Assembly (NCBI GenBank): GCA_003445735.1
Contig: DMCR01000016.1
Coordinates: 1 to 7,063, forward strand
DNA: 7,063 nt
Reading direction: 5' to 3'
DNA from: Cryomorphaceae bacterium
GTDB taxonomy: Bacteria > Bacteroidota > Bacteroidia > Flavobacteriales > Schleiferiaceae
In this document: positions 6,744-7,063 of the stretch, in pieces
Position numbering within the stretch: position 1 is the stretch's first letter
How the letters are laid out: each line of letters begins with the position of its first letter
Made by a program: the position numbers and the translations under genes
The notes under the pieces: generated by a model
What the model was told of the DNA's origin: nothing
The model's input: only the letters and a program-made list of their open reading frames with translations
The model's database searches: none

Positions 6744-6771
6744 AAGGCACCCCCTAAAAAGGAGGCACCTT
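6744..6771 (-). terminator. GC-rich hairpin between tuf and tRNA-Trp (weak terminator or processing structure)
   Basis: On the minus strand AAGGTGCCTCC (6771-6761), loop TTTTTA and GGGGGTGCCTT (6754-6744) form an 11-bp stem that includes three G-U pairs. The plus-strand copy would have A-C mismatches at these places, so the structure belongs to the minus-strand RNA. After the stem comes only TCTGCC with no real U-run, unlike the rplL-rpoB terminator. It ends 11 nt before the tRNA 5' end. It may therefore be a partial terminator after tuf, a protective 3' end for tuf mRNA once RNase P has cut at the tRNA, or both. Structure is seen; function is inferred. Confidence 0.5.
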
Positions 6772-6795
6772 AACTACCAATTATCTAATCGAGTA

Positions 6796-7063
6796 TTACT
6801 CGATGATCTCAGTTACCTGACCCGCACCTACAGTGCGTCCACCTTCACGGATAGCGAAACGCAAACCGTTGTTAATGGCTACAGGAGCGATCAAATCTAC
6901 AGTGATGCTTAAGTTATCACCTGGCATTACCATTTCAACACCGTCTGGTAACTGAATCTCACCAGTTACGTCAGTTGTACGCAAGTAAAACTGTGGACGG
7001 TATTTGTTGTGGAATGGAGTGTGACGACCACCTTCCTCTTTCTTCAAGATGTAGACCTCAGCC
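6796..7063 (-). CDS. tuf: elongation factor Tu, C-terminal part (5' end outside window)
   Basis: EF-Tu is the GTPase that brings aminoacyl-tRNA to the ribosomal A site. Only the last 88 codons and the TAA stop are present, out of about 395 usual. The visible part is essentially domain III: AEVYILKKEEGGRHTPF at the edge, then YRPQFYLRTTDVTG, VEMVMPGDNLSITVDL and GLRFAIREGGRTVGAGQVTE near the C-terminus, the surface that contacts the tRNA T arm. The frame continues to the window edge without a stop, so the TTG at 7047 is an internal Leu codon and not the start. It is the most upstream gene here, and the promoter for the cluster, if shared, lies beyond the window. Confidence 0.97.
   Translation of the reverse strand, partial: AEVYILKKEEGGRHTPFHNKYRPQFYLRTTDVTGEIQLPDGVEMVMPGDNLSITVDLIAPVAINNGLRFAIREGGRTVGAGQVTEIIE

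Noticed and set aside
1..7063. Search for mobile elements, CRISPR repeats, inserted genes or a novel system
   Set aside because: No direct repeats, insertion-sequence ends, transposase fragments or foreign-looking genes were seen; the whole window is an uninterrupted conserved ribosomal/RNA-polymerase cluster.

Overview
The window is a highly conserved core-genome stretch. Every gene lies on the minus strand. In the direction of transcription (high to low coordinates) the order is tuf (3' end only), tRNA-Trp(CCA), secE, nusG, rplK (L11), rplA (L1), rplJ (L10), rplL (L7/L12), rpoB (RNA polymerase beta, cut off by the window edge before its C-terminus). This is the classic tuf-trnW-secE-nusG-L11-L1-L10-L12-beta arrangement. 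All reading frames are intact and the protein-coding genes look full length except the two that run off the edges.

The organism is most likely a member of the Bacteroidota, probably a Flavobacteriia- or Cytophagia-like lineage. The reasons are the wording of RpoB around the rifampicin region ([20 protein letters not shown], preceded by a tyrosine in DVHY), the single-TM 64-residue SecE, the L1 ending with TMSPG, the AT-rich intergenic DNA, and the absence of convincing Shine-Dalgarno sequences in front of almost all genes. The genus cannot be fixed from this window.

Layout: 1-3608 is rpoB. 3609-3697 is an 89-nt spacer with a strong hairpin plus U-tract (terminator or attenuator) between rplL and rpoB. 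3698-5809 holds rplL, rplJ, rplA and rplK, with spacers of 49, 16 and 16 nt. 5810-5901 is a 92-nt leader in front of rplK with two possible small hairpins. 5902-6647 holds nusG and secE, 2 nt apart. 6662-6732 is tRNA-Trp, only 14 nt ahead of secE. 6733-6795 contains a GC-rich hairpin between tuf and the tRNA. 6796-7063 is the tuf 3' end.

Functionally the genes form a translation/transcription supply module: EF-Tu delivers aminoacyl-tRNA, L11 with the L10-(L12)n stalk forms the factor-binding centre of the 50S subunit, L1 forms the E-site stalk, SecE is part of the SecYEG translocon, NusG couples RNA polymerase to ribosomes, and RpoB is the polymerase's own large subunit. No mobile element, CRISPR array, integrated island or novel gene system is visible. 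The points worth a second look are non-coding: the hairpins and leaders between genes.
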